Source of the DNA: Chalciporus piperatus
Lineage: Eukaryota; Basidiomycota; Agaricomycetes; Boletales; Boletaceae
Reading direction: 5' to 3'
NCBI GenBank assembly: GCA_038093975.1
Contig: JBBPTG010000116.1
Span: 1-64,000 of the forward strand
Length of the DNA stretch: 64,000 nt
In this document: piece by piece, positions 54,347 to 64,000 of the stretch
Layout: the number at the start of each line of letters is the position of its first letter
Position numbering within the stretch: position 1 is the stretch's first letter
Program-made: the position numbers and the translations under genes
The notes under the pieces: generated by a model
What the model was told of the DNA's origin: nothing
Seen by the model: the letters and a program-made list of their open reading frames with translations, nothing else
The model's database searches: none

Positions 54347-54681
54347 TCATCGTGGAGCAAATCGTACAAGGAAGACATACATGGGTACAAAGAGACCAAG
54401 CAATGTCGTCCCAAGAATGATAGCAGGCCTTGAGCTGAATTTAGAGTTCTTCGAGAAGTCCGGTGGCCCCAACAGAGCGTCTACTGGTCTTGAATCACGA
54501 GGACACTCGTCTCCCCTGTTCTGCGAGGTCGGTGCTTGGCAGGTCTCCACGATCGAGGGCCCGGGGAGATCGCCAATGAATCAACGTTCAACCTTTGATG
54601 TCTCGATTTCGTCCCACGCGTTCTAACCTCGTGTAACAACAACGCAATGGGACGCACGGCTCCGCTCCGGAGCACACACAT
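54347..54681 (-). CDS. Possible small single-membrane-segment protein (about 75 aa after splicing)
   Basis: Joining a first exon that ends 'GAVRPIALLLHE' before a GTTAGA donor to an exon beginning 'NRGDECPRDSRPVDALLG' keeps phase and gives about 75 residues. A clear membrane segment lies near the C-terminus ('IILGTTLLGLFVPMYVFLV'), and the end is 'RFAPR'. The size, the basic leader and the single late membrane segment would suit a small inner-mitochondrial-membrane protein. This is inference, and no family match is claimed. The intron and start are not certain. Without the first exon a 67-residue frame (54347-54550) remains. Confidence 0.33.
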
Positions 54682-54897
54682 ATTTTCATCCGTCTCAGAG
54701 TCGTTGCCAGTCATCGTCTCGGACTTCATTAGTACTAGTTGCTTCGGGGAAGCAATTTAATACCCAGCTGGCAATCACGAGGCCTACAGCGAAGATACTT
54801 TGTATCGCCCGGTTGTCCAGCCTTATTCCCCGTCATGTTCTTGCCTCTCTTGGACGCCGGAGAGCCTTTCTATCCTCTCGCTTGGATTAGAGACGCC

Positions 54898-57800
54898 ATG
54901 CAAGGATTGGTCCTCTACCTCGCTACGTTCTTCGCTGTTGGGGGTCTCGTCAGTGTGCCAGGCGCCAACGACGGCCAGTATCTGATCGGTGTCGGTGTTG
55001 GCGATGTCACTGGGTACGTCTCTACCTACCTATCTCCCACGCAGACATGTTCAGACCCACTCGCACAGGCCAGTCGTAGAGACCAATATGATGGCAGGTG
55101 CCGTTACCACTCCATGTTTCCTCGTGTCTGACCGTCCGAATTTCAGGGGTATGCTTCGCGAACCCAGACAGACACAGGCCTCCACATGCGTCAGCGTTCC
55201 CGAGCATTCATCATCGCTGATCCTAGCGATCCGACCTCACCTACTTCCCGTATTCTCCTAATCTCTTCTGACATCTGCATGGGGGATACTGGTATTCGTC
55301 GCTCCGTACTCGCTGCGCTTACTGATGACCCCATACTCGGCGGTCTGTACACGCCTTCCAACACAGCTCTTGTGGGCACCCATTCGCATTCAGGGGTTGG
55401 TGGGTACCTTGAGGACCTCCTTCCTCAGATATCGAGCCTCGGTTATGTCAACCAGACTGCACAGGCGATCGTAGACGGGACACTCAATGCCATTCGGAAG
55501 GCACATTCTTCCCTTGCTCCAGGCTCCATAAGACTCGGCAACACCACCTTGTTGGGTGCCAACCGCAACCGGAGCCCTAGCGCATATGTGGCTAACCCGG
55601 CAGAGGAGAGAGTAAGGTACCAGTATGACCAAGACAAGGACTTGTCGGTCCTCAGGCTAGACGATACCAATGGGAATGGAAGAGGGTTGATCAGCTTCTT
55701 TGCAGTACACGGAACTAGTTTGTATGAGGTACGGTGGGATCTTTTGGAACCGAATAAGTGGTACTGACATCATGATTGAAGAACAATACTTTGGTCAGTG
55801 GTGATAATAAAGGGATGGCTGCATATTTGTATGAATGTGAGTGATCTGCCGTCGGATTCTTGAGGTCGCTCACCGTAGGGCGCCATTACTCATAGCATAT
55901 ATTGAGCCCAACTCATTTCCCGGCAATAACACCTTCGTAGCCGGGTTTGTGCAATGTATGACCCGTTTCTTCACATTCTCTGTGCGATTATTTCCACCTC
56001 CACATGTCTGTTACCCTCCATGAAGAAGGACCCTTTGTCGCTTGCTTCGGGATCGCTTTGTGTGGACATCCTCGCATAATCACAAAAATTATCTACATAT
56101 ACGCTGACATCGTCCCCCCTTTTTTGCTAGCCAATGTCGGCGACACGAGTCCCAACACGTGAGTCTTTGGAAATCTCTTGTTTAGCCTGTAAATGGCTGA
56201 TTTATTTGTCGCGTTTAAAAAACCCTCGCTGTGTCTCTGAATTCCCCGCAATGGGTTGATTTTTTTTATCAGTCTTGGCGCATATTGCGAATCTCCGGGA
56301 CAACCCCATGACGGCCAACCCTGTGAGTATGAACACTCGACATGCGGCGAGACGGTTCAGGATTGCCGCGGACGGTATGTGAAGCTGCCAATTCCCGATC
56401 TTCCAACTGTTCCAGCGTTCATTATCTCCCTGAAATGCAGAGGTCCCGGCTTCCGCGCCTCAGACTTCGTTTCAGACTTCCTTATCGGAAAGGCTCAATT
56501 TGAAGCCGCGAAGGGAGTCATGGAGTCATCGCCGCCGAAAGTCATTTTCTCGAGCCCCGACACAACCATCGAAACTGCCAACACGACAGCTTTGATGGAA
56601 GTCAAAGGTTCTGTGAGGAGTGTCCATGTATATATGAACATGTACGTCCTGGGACTCCTGTCCATTCCGAGGTATAACCGATGCTGACCGGCGGAATTAC
56701 TTAGGCTGAACTACACATTCACGCTTCCTAATGGAACCACTGCAAGGACTTGCCCTGCTGCGTTAGGTCCGCACATCTTTGTCCCATTTATATACGCCTT
56801 GGTTAACTGATACGAAATTCCTAGGGTATGGCTTTGCAGGGGGAACCACGTAAGTCAATGCAAAATCCGGAGTGGGTTGATGATGACCTTTGTCGATCCC
56901 AAAATTTTGTTTCCATTCCGCCGCAACCTAAAGTGATGGTCCTGGAGCTTTCGATTTCATTCAAGGCGATAACTCGTCTATGCCTCAAAATCCTTTTTGG
57001 CAGATCGTTAAAGGTACTGTAAATTAATCTCACAGGCAATCTTGGTCGCTACTCAGTCTACAACTCGGATTATCTAGGCGCTGTCACTCCATACCCCTCA
57101 CAAGAACAGATTGACTGCCAATATCCGAAACCTATCCTGCTAAATACCGCAAGTCCTCGCGTGCAAACTGCCTACCTCCTGTACCGGCTAATACATGAAC
57201 GTAGGGTTACGCGAACACACCTTATCAATGGTCGCCGCACACGGTTGACGTTCAAATGCTTCGTGTCGGCAATTTCGTCGTCCTTGTTATTCCCGGAGAG
57301 CTAACGACGATGGCTGGTCGGAGGATGCGGTGTGTCGGTTACGTCCAGTGTCTGTATTGATCTGACCCCCCACTGTTTTCTTTCTTTCTTTTGTCTTCCC
57401 TCTTGTCTGTCGCCTGCTCCCCCATGATCCATCCTCGCGACGGAACAACTAGAGAAGCGCTCCGCACTCAACTTATCTCCTCTGGGATCCTCGATGATTC
57501 GGCCTATGTGGTCGTTGCTGGTCCTGCGAATACTTACGGACACTATGTTTCGACTCGTGAAGAGTACGCCATTCAGCGCTACGAAGGAGCTTCGACAATC
57601 TTCGGGCCCGGTTAGTGACGTCCAGCCTAAATGGCTTTCATAGCTGACTCGGTGGTGGAAATATCCAGCCACGTTGGAAGCTTATATCAACCGGTACAGC
57701 GAGCTAGTACCGTATCTAGCTGACAACGCCACGGGAACTCCACCCTCTGATCCTCCTTCACCTGAGCAGACCTCGAAAGCAATTTCAATGCAGGTGCGTG

Positions 57801-58460
57801 ACGTTTCTAAAGCTCCGTTGTCTCTCGCTTCCATGTATCATCTACCTGCGTGCAATGTTTAACCACAAGCTTGCCAATCTAGTCGCCAGTGATTGTCGAC
57901 AATCCGCTTTTCAGAAAATTCGGCGATGTTGTGGTGGATGTGGCCGATACGTCTTATTCTCCTGGTGACACCGTCAGTGCGCAATTTGTAGGGGCAAACC
58001 CAAGGGTGGGATTTCTTTGTTGTTTTGATATTTCGAACTTGATCTCACGAATTACGACGTATCACTTGTCTTGGGATAACAGAACAACCTCCGCCTCGAA
58101 GGCACTTTCCTTACCGTTGACAAGTTCATAAACGGTGATTGGACGACTGTACGCACCGACTCCCATCCGTCTACTATCTACCAGTGGAACAGGACGAACG
58201 TCGTATTGGGCACAAGCACCGTTGACATCAGTTGGTGAGTGTCAGTTATCCTTCCTCGAGTGACTCATACTTACCTATTTCCTTAGGACGATCGAGGAGG
58301 GAACGCCTGGTAAGTACACTGAAGACACCAGATCTTTCTGGACTGACAAGTCATTTTCACAGCTGGCATATACAGACTCACTTATCACGGTGATGCCAAA
58401 CCTCTTTTTGGGGGGATCCAGTCATTCTCGGCTACCTCGTCTGATTTCACCGTCGCGTAA
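54898..58460 (+). CDS. Neutral ceramidase, secreted
   Basis: A many-exon gene. The start at 54898 gives 'MQGLVLYLATFFAVGGLVS', a signal peptide; an in-frame ATG 53 codons upstream would bury it. The mature protein shows the neutral/alkaline non-lysosomal ceramidase order: 'LIGVGVGDVTGP', 'GTHSHSGVGGYLEDLL' (zinc His residues), 'GLISFFAVHGTSLY', 'NVGDTSPNTLGAYC' with the catalytic Ser, 'CGETVQDCRGRGPGF', 'PYQWSPHTVDVQMLRVGNFV', 'VIPGELTTMAGRRMR' and 'ANTYGHYVSTREEYAIQRYE'. The C-terminal Ig-like domain ends 'ATSSDFTVA'. The enzyme hydrolyses ceramide to sphingosine and a fatty acid at neutral pH. With AUR1 in the same window it concerns the opposite direction of sphingolipid flow, but the two genes are 35 kb apart and not a cluster. 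Confidence 0.88.
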
Positions 58461-58926
58461 AAACGGTCCAAGCTGTTGTTTCCTTGTCAACGTTGAACGT
58501 TGATGACCGCCATGATTGTAACTGAAGCCCTCTGAATCGGCGTCTCGCGATCATAGGTTGTTTTGTACACGGACGCTGTTGGGCTGTTTGATGTAGGTTT
58601 CGGACCTGTTCAGAATGTATGCTCCTATCATAAATCGCTTGGGCTGGTACCACCTTCAAACATCAATGGATTCTGAATATGAATGTCACGAGTCTCCCGA
58701 GACAACTCAGTCAGGATTGGGATATTCGCTAATGAAAGCTGCAGGTAGTGCAAGTGAGGCATAGTATAGACGCCAGCGTCCACCATGCTGAATTTGAAAG
58801 TCCTTGAAGCACACAGCTCTAGCACACCAATGTCACCAAGCTCCCCCCTTCGCAATTATGATAATCCCCTAAACGACTCATTGAGCTCGTACTGTGGCTG
58901 CATTTGGTGGAAGTTGGAAGATCTGT
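58461..58926. other. Convergent intergenic stretch, no gene seen
   Basis: This is 466 bp between the ceramidase stop and the stop of the small secreted protein gene. Short frames on both strands lack protein character; 58461-58500 should be ceramidase 3' UTR. Confidence 0.4.
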
Positions 58927-59202
58927 CTAATCCCCTTGGTCAGGGCCCCAAGGCGCACAGAGACTGGCGTGCGAGTGTTCGCTGTGCAAAAAGAACACAT
59001 GAGTGCCGTATGATGATTAGCACATGTGAGTGTAAACTTACTCTGAGTCGGAGACACAGTCTTGACGACGGTCTATATCCACTCCTCCGTCTCTCACCGC
59101 CAGATCAATGTCTACGGCAACGTTCACGGACGAACCTATTGGGAGCGCAACAGCCATAGCTGCGGCCCCAAGAAGCATAACGGCGAGCTTGTTGAACAAC
59201 AT
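58927..59202 (-). CDS. Small secreted protein (71 aa, two exons)
   Basis: Exons 59042-59202 and 58927-58981 join through a consensus GTAAGT...CACAG intron to give 71 residues. The first 20 or so form a signal peptide ('MLFNKLAVMLLGAAAMAVAL', Ala-rich c-region before 'PIG'). The remainder is acidic and contains a dibasic 'DRRQD' site that a Kex2-type protease could cut, followed by 'DCVSDSDEHSHASLCAPW' with two Cys. No family is recognised, but the size and layout are those of fungal small secreted proteins, some of which act as effectors or peptide signals. There is no CAAX box, so it is not a basidiomycete pheromone precursor. The start at 59202 is preferred over 59226 because the extra eight residues would weaken the signal peptide. 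Confidence 0.6.
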
Positions 59203-59304
59203 GATGCGATGAGGGTTAGGCGTCAACCTTGACTGTGACGTATACTTTGGGGAAGGAGAGGCGCGAATAATTTACGATGCTTTGAAGTTGGCGAGCGTGG
59301 TCGC

Positions 59305-59314
59305 GTATAAATAC
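59305..59314 (-). promoter_or_regulatory. TATA-like box upstream of the small secreted protein
   Basis: The self-complementary 'gtataaatac' lies 103-112 bp upstream of the start codon at 59202, a plausible distance for a TATA box plus 5' UTR. The next 20 bp toward the gene contain 'aaataatttacg'-like AT-rich text. This is position and motif only. Confidence 0.35.
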
Positions 59315-59377
59315 CCTGAACATCCTTCGGCAAAATACATGCTCGCTTTCTCCGCAGAGGAGGTGACGGTTACTAGT

Positions 59378-59500
59378 TAGTCTCGAACCATCCGTTTCAT
59401 GAAACGGTTGGGCTGACACCCGAATCTTCCGCTTCCTGAAACTCTTCGGAAGATCCCGAAGCCGTCCGAGGCAAAGACCAAAACGGATGGTTCGAGACTA
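59378..59500. repeat. 123 bp foldback (MITE-like) element with perfect 20 bp terminal inverted repeats
   Basis: The left arm 59378-59397 ('tagtctcgaaccatccgttt') is the exact reverse complement of 59481-59500. Inside are a perfect 16 bp palindrome (59392-59407, 'ccgtttcatgaaacgg') overlapping the left arm and an 8 bp inverted repeat (59424-59431 with 59447-59454). The whole unit could fold into a branched hairpin. I see no clear target-site duplication. It lies 176 bp upstream of the small secreted protein start. Confidence 0.75.
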
Positions 59501-60783
59501 GGCGATGGTGGGCGATGTTGCTTTCCACCTGCTTTCCTCCCTCCGGTGACTTCACCCTGACAAATGTCAAATTAGGTGCTGATCGATGATCAACCTACTG
59601 CTAACTGTCTGTCACAAGTCTGTCGATTGTGAAAAGACGATGTTTTAATTGGCTCACAGCACATAGTCCCAGCTCCACAAAATATATGAAAGCGATTCTC
59701 GCTTCGCGAAGGCGGTGCTGCCAGCTGAGTCGCGATTCTGACCCAAGGTCCCGTGGTGGACGCGGGGGTCGGTAGCTCATCCTCGGCGTCGCGGAAGACA
59801 GCTGGAGGCTGGGGTCTGCCGATTCATGCTCAAACGGTACTGGAATTAGAGACCCCTTTCGTCGAGGTTTTCTTTGTACCGCTACAAAATGTTTGAGACT
59901 GCGGTGACACTGATAGGAAGTGGGGCAAGCCTTGAACGTCGCTGTCGGGTCGGACGAAAATAGATGGATTGATGTGAACGAGTGATCAGTGGAAAGCAAC
60001 ACACAACTGAATTCCACACCTGGACACCAATGATCAGACGACCCGACCCCCTGTTGATACCGGGGACACCGCGCATATGCGGGGCATGCGTAAGTGCATT
60101 TTTCCTCGGACCGGGTGTCTTGGACTCCCGCCTTAGTGTATTATATGTAGAACTAGACTTGTCAATTGATACACAATAAAAGCACTTGTCCAAGAAAAAA
60201 AGAAAATTGACAAATTGAGGTTGAGGTCGGCAGAAGGATCGACGAACCATGGTGCCGGTGCAGCGAATCCAGATAAAATTTGAGAAAGGAGGAGGCGAAT
60301 GTGACGTCCTCGACGTGGCGGGTGTCCTGCATCGCCCTGTCAGAGATCGAGTTCCAAGTTGCAGGGTTCCGGGAATGATATTACCTGTATGTTACGCCGA
60401 TGATGAAGTTGTCTGGCGTCGTGTCCGTACCGTATACGTACGCCTGTGACCTTTGGGATCGGGGTGCAGTCTATTCGGTCAGAGTCCGACGATACCTAGA
60501 TGCGCAATTAAAACTTGAAGGAAACGTTGGTGTCAAAATCCAGCAGCAGTCCTAGTACAGCCACACTATGGTGGTGTGGACCAGTAGGTTCTTCCCCAGA
60601 CCTAGAGTAATTTCATGCGTAAGCCGAGTGAGAGCTGGATCTGTAGTGAACCAGTTTGAACTTTGAAGTCAGTGAGCCGCAATACAGTAGATACCATATC
60701 GGGCGAGATTACATACACGCGTCTGGCTTGCGCGTCGAGTGGACGGCTCGTACTCTGAATATTCCCTGATCTACAACACACCA

Positions 60784-61879
60784 ATGGATCACTTTCCGAC
60801 AAACTGGGGTCGTCCGGTGAGTACAATGCCTTGCTTGTCGTGAACGCTGATTCACCAGTCACACAAGAGAAACGATGCCGTCGACCAATATGGAACATAT
60901 CCTCTCCACGCAAGACCTAACAACCATCGGGCCCAGGATGCCATAGCGGGGGGCGTCCAACACACACAGTGAGTTTCTGACGGTTATTCGCTCATAATTG
61001 TCTTCTGGTTCGACGCGTACGCCTGCAGACAGCCTATAGTCACTGGGACGAGCGTCCTGGGGATCAAATTCAAGGATGGCATCATGATGGCAGCTGATAA
61101 TCTCGGTGAGTACATGTCCTTGTAACCCTTTCCATCGGTCCATGCCCTTACCTCGAGCATTGCTCAGCATCCTATGGTTCGCTTGCCCGTTTCAAGGACG
61201 TCCAACGTCTCCAAGCCGTGGGCGATTACACCGTCATAGGCGGAAGCGGTGACATGTCAGACTTCCAATACATCCAAAGAATGCTCGAAGAAATCATCGT
61301 GGAGGAGATTGCCGCTCAAGATGGACACGAGCTGGGTCCTGTGGAAATACACGAGTACATGTCGCAAGTCATGTACGGCCGGCGTTCGCGGATCGATCCA
61401 TTGTGGAACTCGCTGGTCATCGGTGGTTTCAAAAATGGGAAGAGGTACGCGTTTATGATGGGCTCTCCCTTGCTCACAAATCTGATGCATGGGTGAACAC
61501 AGGTTCTTGTCTTACGTCGATTTGTTGGGCACGACATATTCGGCTTCGACGATCGCAACTGGCTACGGAGCTTACATTGCACAACCCCTGCTTCGCAAAG
61601 CCGTGGAAGGTTATGAGGACCAGCTGACAGAAGAACAGGCGCGGAAAATTCTGGAGGATTGCATGCGTGTACTTTTTTACCGTGACGCAAGAAGTTTGAA
61701 CAAGGTTCGTCCTACCCCCTCGAGTTCTGAATCGCTTTCTGAACATATTCTCGTCATCTCTTTAGTATCAACTTGCAACCATCACATCTGCAGGGGTACA
61801 CATCTCAGATTCGCTGTATCTGAAGACGTCGTGGAACTTCGCAGAGGGCATCAGGGGGTACGGGGCCCAGACCGAGTAG
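60784..61879 (+). CDS. PRE4: 20S proteasome subunit beta-7 (Pre4/PSMB4)
   Basis: Six exons (60784-60816, 60859-60968, 61029-61105, 61168-61444, 61503-61704, 61766-61879) sum to 270 codons plus stop. The propeptide '[11 protein letters not shown]' leads to '[20 protein letters not shown]' and '[20 protein letters not shown]', the diagnostic start of the beta-7 fold, then '[18 protein letters not shown]', '[20 protein letters not shown]', '[15 protein letters not shown]' and '[15 protein letters not shown]'. Thr-Gly-Thr is retained, but beta-7 is not one of the three catalytic subunits in yeast; it closes the beta ring and contacts beta-1 of the opposite ring. The last residues '[13 protein letters not shown]' are conserved. 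Confidence 0.93.
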
Positions 61880-62362
61880 GAAATCGTACCATTTGGTCTT
61901 TCTTTGTATCAATACACAGGTTCCATTGCATTGATGAGCTGAATGGTGAACTTAATCCATCCAACAAGAACGTTATCATCGTGCGCCGACCTATTGAGCA
62001 AGTTTCCCTCTCCCTCCCAATCAAATGACGAGTCCTTTGATCACCGACCTTGAAGTATCCTTTCCCACACCAACACTACACTGCCACGTCTGATCTCACA
62101 AGTTTATGATGCTAGCATCCTGATGCTGAAATATACCCTCCCTTCCCAAGCTGGTAAACTGGGTGTTGGTATAGACAAGCCGAATATGGCAATTATTAAT
62201 CATCAACCACACTTGCCAGTCTAGGAGCCAGGCCTTGACTTCGCCCTCCATCATCTCATCCGAAGCCTCTAAAGTATGAGCCCTGGCTCACGCATCTAAA
62301 TCTTATCACGATAATCCTCGTTATCTGCATACTCGTACGTGATCAGTACTCACTCCTAGATC
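61880..62362. other. Leader region before the gag ORF, no gene seen
   Basis: This 483 bp includes the beta-7 3' UTR and the upstream part of the gag element. It contains 'agtctaggagccaggccttg' (62218-62237), faintly similar to a segment after the gag ORF; I could not establish an LTR from it. Confidence 0.4.
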
Positions 62363-63316
62363 ATGTCAGAACAGCAGCCGCCATCTATGGTACCTCCTAT
62401 CCCCCCAACCCCTGCCACTGTTCCCAGTGGCACCTCATCCACTACTCAGAGTGCAACTACTGTCCAACCACAGCCTACATTGAATACAAGTAGTTCCCCC
62501 GGTTCCTCGTCATCTCCTAAGATTGAGAAGTTGACAGAAGGTAACTGGGTTGCATGGAAATTCCGTATGGCGGCTATCCTGAGAAGGAGAGGCGCTTATG
62601 AGATTGCGACCGGGGTAACTCAGCGACCCCAGGATCCTGTAGGCGAGGCTGATTGGAAGGATAAGGACGCACTCGCTCAAGTGTTGATCACAACTCTGAT
62701 CGACGATCATCAAATTGTCCATATCCTAGACTCTGTTACCTCGGCTGAGATGTGGAACACCCTTCGCACCATTCACGAACCCCAATCCGACATTTCCGCC
62801 AAACGCGCCCTCTATCGTTGCCATGCCACAGATGGAGCCGATATAGGCGAGTACCTCAATCAAATGAAGATACTGCGTGATCGGTTAGCCTTGTCGAATC
62901 ATCCAATCGATGACAACGAATTCAAGGAACTCCTCGTGGCAAATCTCCCACAGAGCTGGGAATCCTTCACCGCATCCTACCAGGGATACCAGGCAGCAAG
63001 GCAAGGCGATAATGCCCAGGCGATGACCGTTTACGAGCTTTGCTCGCTCTTGTTGGAGGAAAATCAGTGCCGTAAGGATAGGGAAGGCACGTCCAGAAAT
63101 AGTGGTCGATCCCCTTGCTGGATCTGTCATCGCACCAATCACGGCACTGCACACTGCCGCTTCAGAGGCAAACCCAAGTGCGGTCACTGCGGGAAGTTTG
63201 GGCACAGAGAAGATGAATGCTGGAAGGACCCTGCCAATAGAGGAAAGGGCAGGATCTCCAAGCACAAGGAGAGACAGAGGCAGCCCGACCGAAAAGGAAA
63301 GGATCGGGTTAATTAA
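62363..63316 (+). mobile_element. Copia-type retrotransposon gag ORF without pol
   Basis: A single open frame of 317 codons. A Pro/Ser/Thr-rich leader is followed by the Copia gag (UBN2-like) fold: 'IEKLTEGNWVAWKFRMAAIL', 'VLITTLIDDHQIVHILDSVT', 'AEMWNTLRTIHEPQ', 'GEYLNQMKILRDRLALSN', 'FKELLVANLPQSWESFTASY'. Two zinc knuckles of the CX2CX4HX4C form come next, 'CWICHRTNHGTAHC' and 'CGHCGKFGHREDEC'. A basic tail ends at a TAA (63314-63316). There is no protease, integrase or reverse transcriptase downstream; the following 290 bp is non-coding up to the peroxiredoxin. It may be a gag-only non-autonomous element, a truncated copy, or a domesticated gene. The frame is intact. Confidence 0.8.
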
Positions 63317-63603
63317 CACGAAACTATGGGCTTGACAAGCTTGACAACTTGAATGAATTCAGTAGTCTAGTAGGAGCCCAAGCCTTGCTGCCGCTAGACT
63401 GGAATGCTTGATCAAAATTGCACCCGTCCCATACACACTTGCAATGATAGTTTCTCAGATCATACATATCACAACTGAATTGCACTTTTTCCTATTGTCC
63501 CTTGTAAACAGGGGAGGAAATATCGTACGAATCAACGTTCAACTTCCAAGTGTTCGGAACTAGTAACTGCTCAATCCCCGAATTGCGCCTTGGAACGCAT
63601 ACT

Positions 63604-64000
63604 TCAATCCATCTTTCCTCCGACTAGGTCCAAATGCTTCAAGACCTTCTCTGAAGCTGTCCTTTCGACATCGGGAGGGTTGATCTCGACAGCGACATAC
63701 TCAACCTTGTTATCTTGCGCGATAATGACGTACCGCTGCAATGCATCCCAGGGTCAGTGTATCCAGATCGTAGAATGGACGAAACAGGGGAAGGATCCCA
63801 TCAAAATTACTTACTTTGGAGCGATGGGATCCAAGTCCACTGGATGCGTCGAAAATGAGTCCAAGGCTTCTCGTGAACTCGCCCTTGTCATCAGCGATGA
63901 AGCGAACGCCTATCATGAATCACATCGTACACCCCAAGTGATCAGCGATGGACAGGATGACACTCAGAGAGCGTACCAGTCCCTTGCGGGGCAAGCTTTT
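63604..64000 (-). CDS. Peroxiredoxin, Prx5/Ahp1 type, 3' part (cut by window edge)
   Basis: Three exons are visible: 63977-64000 (partial), 63815-63909 and 63604-63735. They read 'KLAPQGTG', 'VRFIADDKGEFTRSLGLIFD' and after the last splice 'RYVIIAQDNKVEYVAVEINP' and 'PDVERTASEKVLKHLDL'. This matches the second half of fungal Prx5-type peroxiredoxins (yeast Ahp1, Aspergillus Asp f 3 class), which reduce hydroperoxides with a peroxidatic cysteine. That cysteine is upstream, outside the window. The Asp-rich 'ADDKGEFTR' segment and the C-terminal 'VAVE..PPDVE' are family hallmarks. The stop TGA is at 63604-63606. It is convergent with the gag ORF. Confidence 0.85.

Larger units (their letters stand above)
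59203..60783. other. Long intergenic stretch with a foldback element
   Basis: This is 1,581 bp between the divergent starts of the small secreted protein and proteasome beta-7. The left part holds a TATA-like box and the nested inverted repeats listed separately. The frame 60249-60449 (plus) and 59601-60017 (minus) have no protein character. Confidence 0.45.

Noticed and set aside
58927..59202. Reading the small secreted protein as a basidiomycete mating pheromone precursor
   Set aside because: The spliced product ends 'GPDQGD' without a CAAX box and has a conventional signal peptide.
60249..60449. Plus-strand frame 'MVPVQRIQIKFEKGGGECDV'
   Set aside because: 66 codons, no conserved text, and no good splice link to the proteasome gene that starts 330 bp later.
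62218..63388. Possible LTR pair flanking the gag ORF (words 'agtctag', 'aggagcc' and 'agccttg' on both sides)
   Set aside because: The matches are short, interrupted and not bounded by TG...CA ends or a target duplication, so I did not annotate LTRs.

Overview
The window looks like nuclear DNA of a filamentous basidiomycete, most likely an Agaricomycete. Genes are dense, on both strands, and split by many 45-70 nt GT-AG introns. The gene content is fungal: an inositol phosphorylceramide synthase, a Cdc12-type septin, an MET17-type sulfhydrylase and fungal Prp43 and Urb1. Several families are ones I associate with Agaricomycetes (F-box/LRR tail, HGDLKG kinase, dsRBD repeat protein, large zinc-finger hypothetical). 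Names come from motif recognition by eye; no database search was run. Exon boundaries were deduced from splice signals and reading phase, and many were checked because the exon lengths add up to a whole number of codons.

Layout. 1-8 kb: tail of an F-box/LRR-like gene, a weakly resolved ICMT-like gene, and a 1,575-codon zinc-finger/transposase-like gene in five exons. 8-12 kb: septin CDC12 (-), mitochondrial rRNA methyltransferase MRM2 (+), a five-exon histone H4 (-). 12-17 kb: two tandem O-acetylhomoserine sulfhydrylase genes (-) with a tract that looks gene-converted. 17.7-22 kb: a METTL7-like methyltransferase (-), AUR1 (+), a phytanoyl-CoA dioxygenase-like gene (-). 22-31 kb: a multi-dsRBD-like protein (-), a TVP38/TMEM64 membrane protein (+), a kinase with a long N-terminal region (+). 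31-41.5 kb: ORC6 (-), a questin oxidase-like gene (-), an EamA/DMT transporter (+), PRP43 (-), tRNA-Gly(GCC) (-), TAF11 (-). 42-44 kb: a decayed fragment of a large DUF3684-like gene and a perfect hairpin. 44.8-52.6 kb: URB1 (-) with an unexplained in-frame upstream ORF. 53-59.2 kb: a rhodanese-domain gene (-), a possible small membrane protein (-), a neutral ceramidase (+), a small secreted protein (-). 59.2-64 kb: a nested foldback element, proteasome beta-7 (+), a lone Copia-type gag ORF (+) and the 3' part of a peroxiredoxin (-).

Functionally this is mostly housekeeping: replication (ORC6), transcription (TAF11, H4), ribosome biogenesis and splicing (URB1, PRP43, MRM2), septation (CDC12), sulfur assimilation (two sulfhydrylases), sphingolipid synthesis and breakdown (AUR1, ceramidase) and protein turnover (beta-7). 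No classical biosynthetic cluster is evident. The parts most worth a second look are the tandem sulfhydrylases, the multi-module dsRNA-binding-like protein, the URB1 upstream ORF, the small secreted protein with a foldback element in its upstream region, the gag-only element and the large zinc-finger family protein.
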